Source of the DNA: Cudoniella acicularis
Lineage: Eukaryota; Ascomycota; Leotiomycetes; Helotiales; Helotiaceae
Length of the DNA stretch: 17,432 nt
Direction: 5' to 3'
NCBI GenBank assembly: GCA_013054445.1
Contig: JAAMPI010001226.1
Location: forward strand, 1-17,432
A program made the position numbers and the translations under genes. Positions 17,413 to 17,432 of this stretch are shown in pieces; within the stretch, counting starts at the first letter, position 1, and each line of letters begins with the position of its first letter. A model generated the notes under the pieces. The model had not been told where the DNA came from. It saw only the letters and a list, made by a program, of their open reading frames with translations, and made no database searches.

Positions 17413-17432
17413 GGGGGTGTTATGGGGCTGGG

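Noticed and set aside
1..17432. CRISPR arrays, bacterial operons, rRNA or tRNA genes
   Set aside because: None seen; short introns and fungal families indicate a eukaryotic nuclear locus.

Overview
The window looks like nuclear DNA of a filamentous ascomycete. Introns are short (44-88 nt) with GT...AG ends and CTAAT or TACTGAC-like branch sites. The recognisable proteins (a DUF7053-type protein, a Sur7/PalI-type tetraspan, a MARVEL protein, an FHA-kinase) belong to fungal families. The resemblance to Leotiomycetes is from memory and tentative. Gene density is low, and much of the DNA is AT-rich or holds broken genes. One unresolved base (11361) marks it as draft assembly.

Layout. 1-1330: two minus-strand relics, a multi-pass membrane protein with an in-frame stop and an ankyrin-repeat piece. 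1687-2718: an intact single-exon DUF7053-type gene. 3652-3729: a 78-bp duplicate of part of it. 3924-5645: a minus-strand relic of a tyrosine-recombinase-like protein fused to C2H2 fingers, broken by a nonsense codon. 5650-8000: AT-rich, with one doubtful 126-codon frame. 8015-8394: a plus-strand relic of a repeated fungal ORF family. 9363-10255: an intact Sur7/PalI-type gene (3 coding exons plus a probable 5'UTR intron). 10694-10960: an unidentified coding relic. 11363-12211: FHA plus the first strands of a kinase domain, cut off at a poly(A) run. 12481-13139: higher-GC, unresolved. 13377-13987: a two-exon gene for a 188-aa basic, Ser/Arg-rich orphan protein, preceded by a three-copy motif and followed by a higher-order tandem repeat (14011-14462) and a degenerate ~14-bp minisatellite (14829-15066). 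15853-16392: an unidentified relic with two stops. 16527-17412: an intact MARVEL gene with a Gln/Pro/Tyr-rich tail.

I see four genes that look intact (DUF7053-type, Sur7/PalI-type, the 188-aa protein, MARVEL). Two are four-span membrane proteins typical of the fungal cortex, but nothing shows that the genes work as a cluster. The most distinctive features are the number of relics that keep one reading frame apart from isolated stops, the recombinase/zinc-finger fusion, the kinase truncated exactly at a poly(A) tract, and the nested repeats around the 188-aa gene. I found no convincing new multi-gene system.
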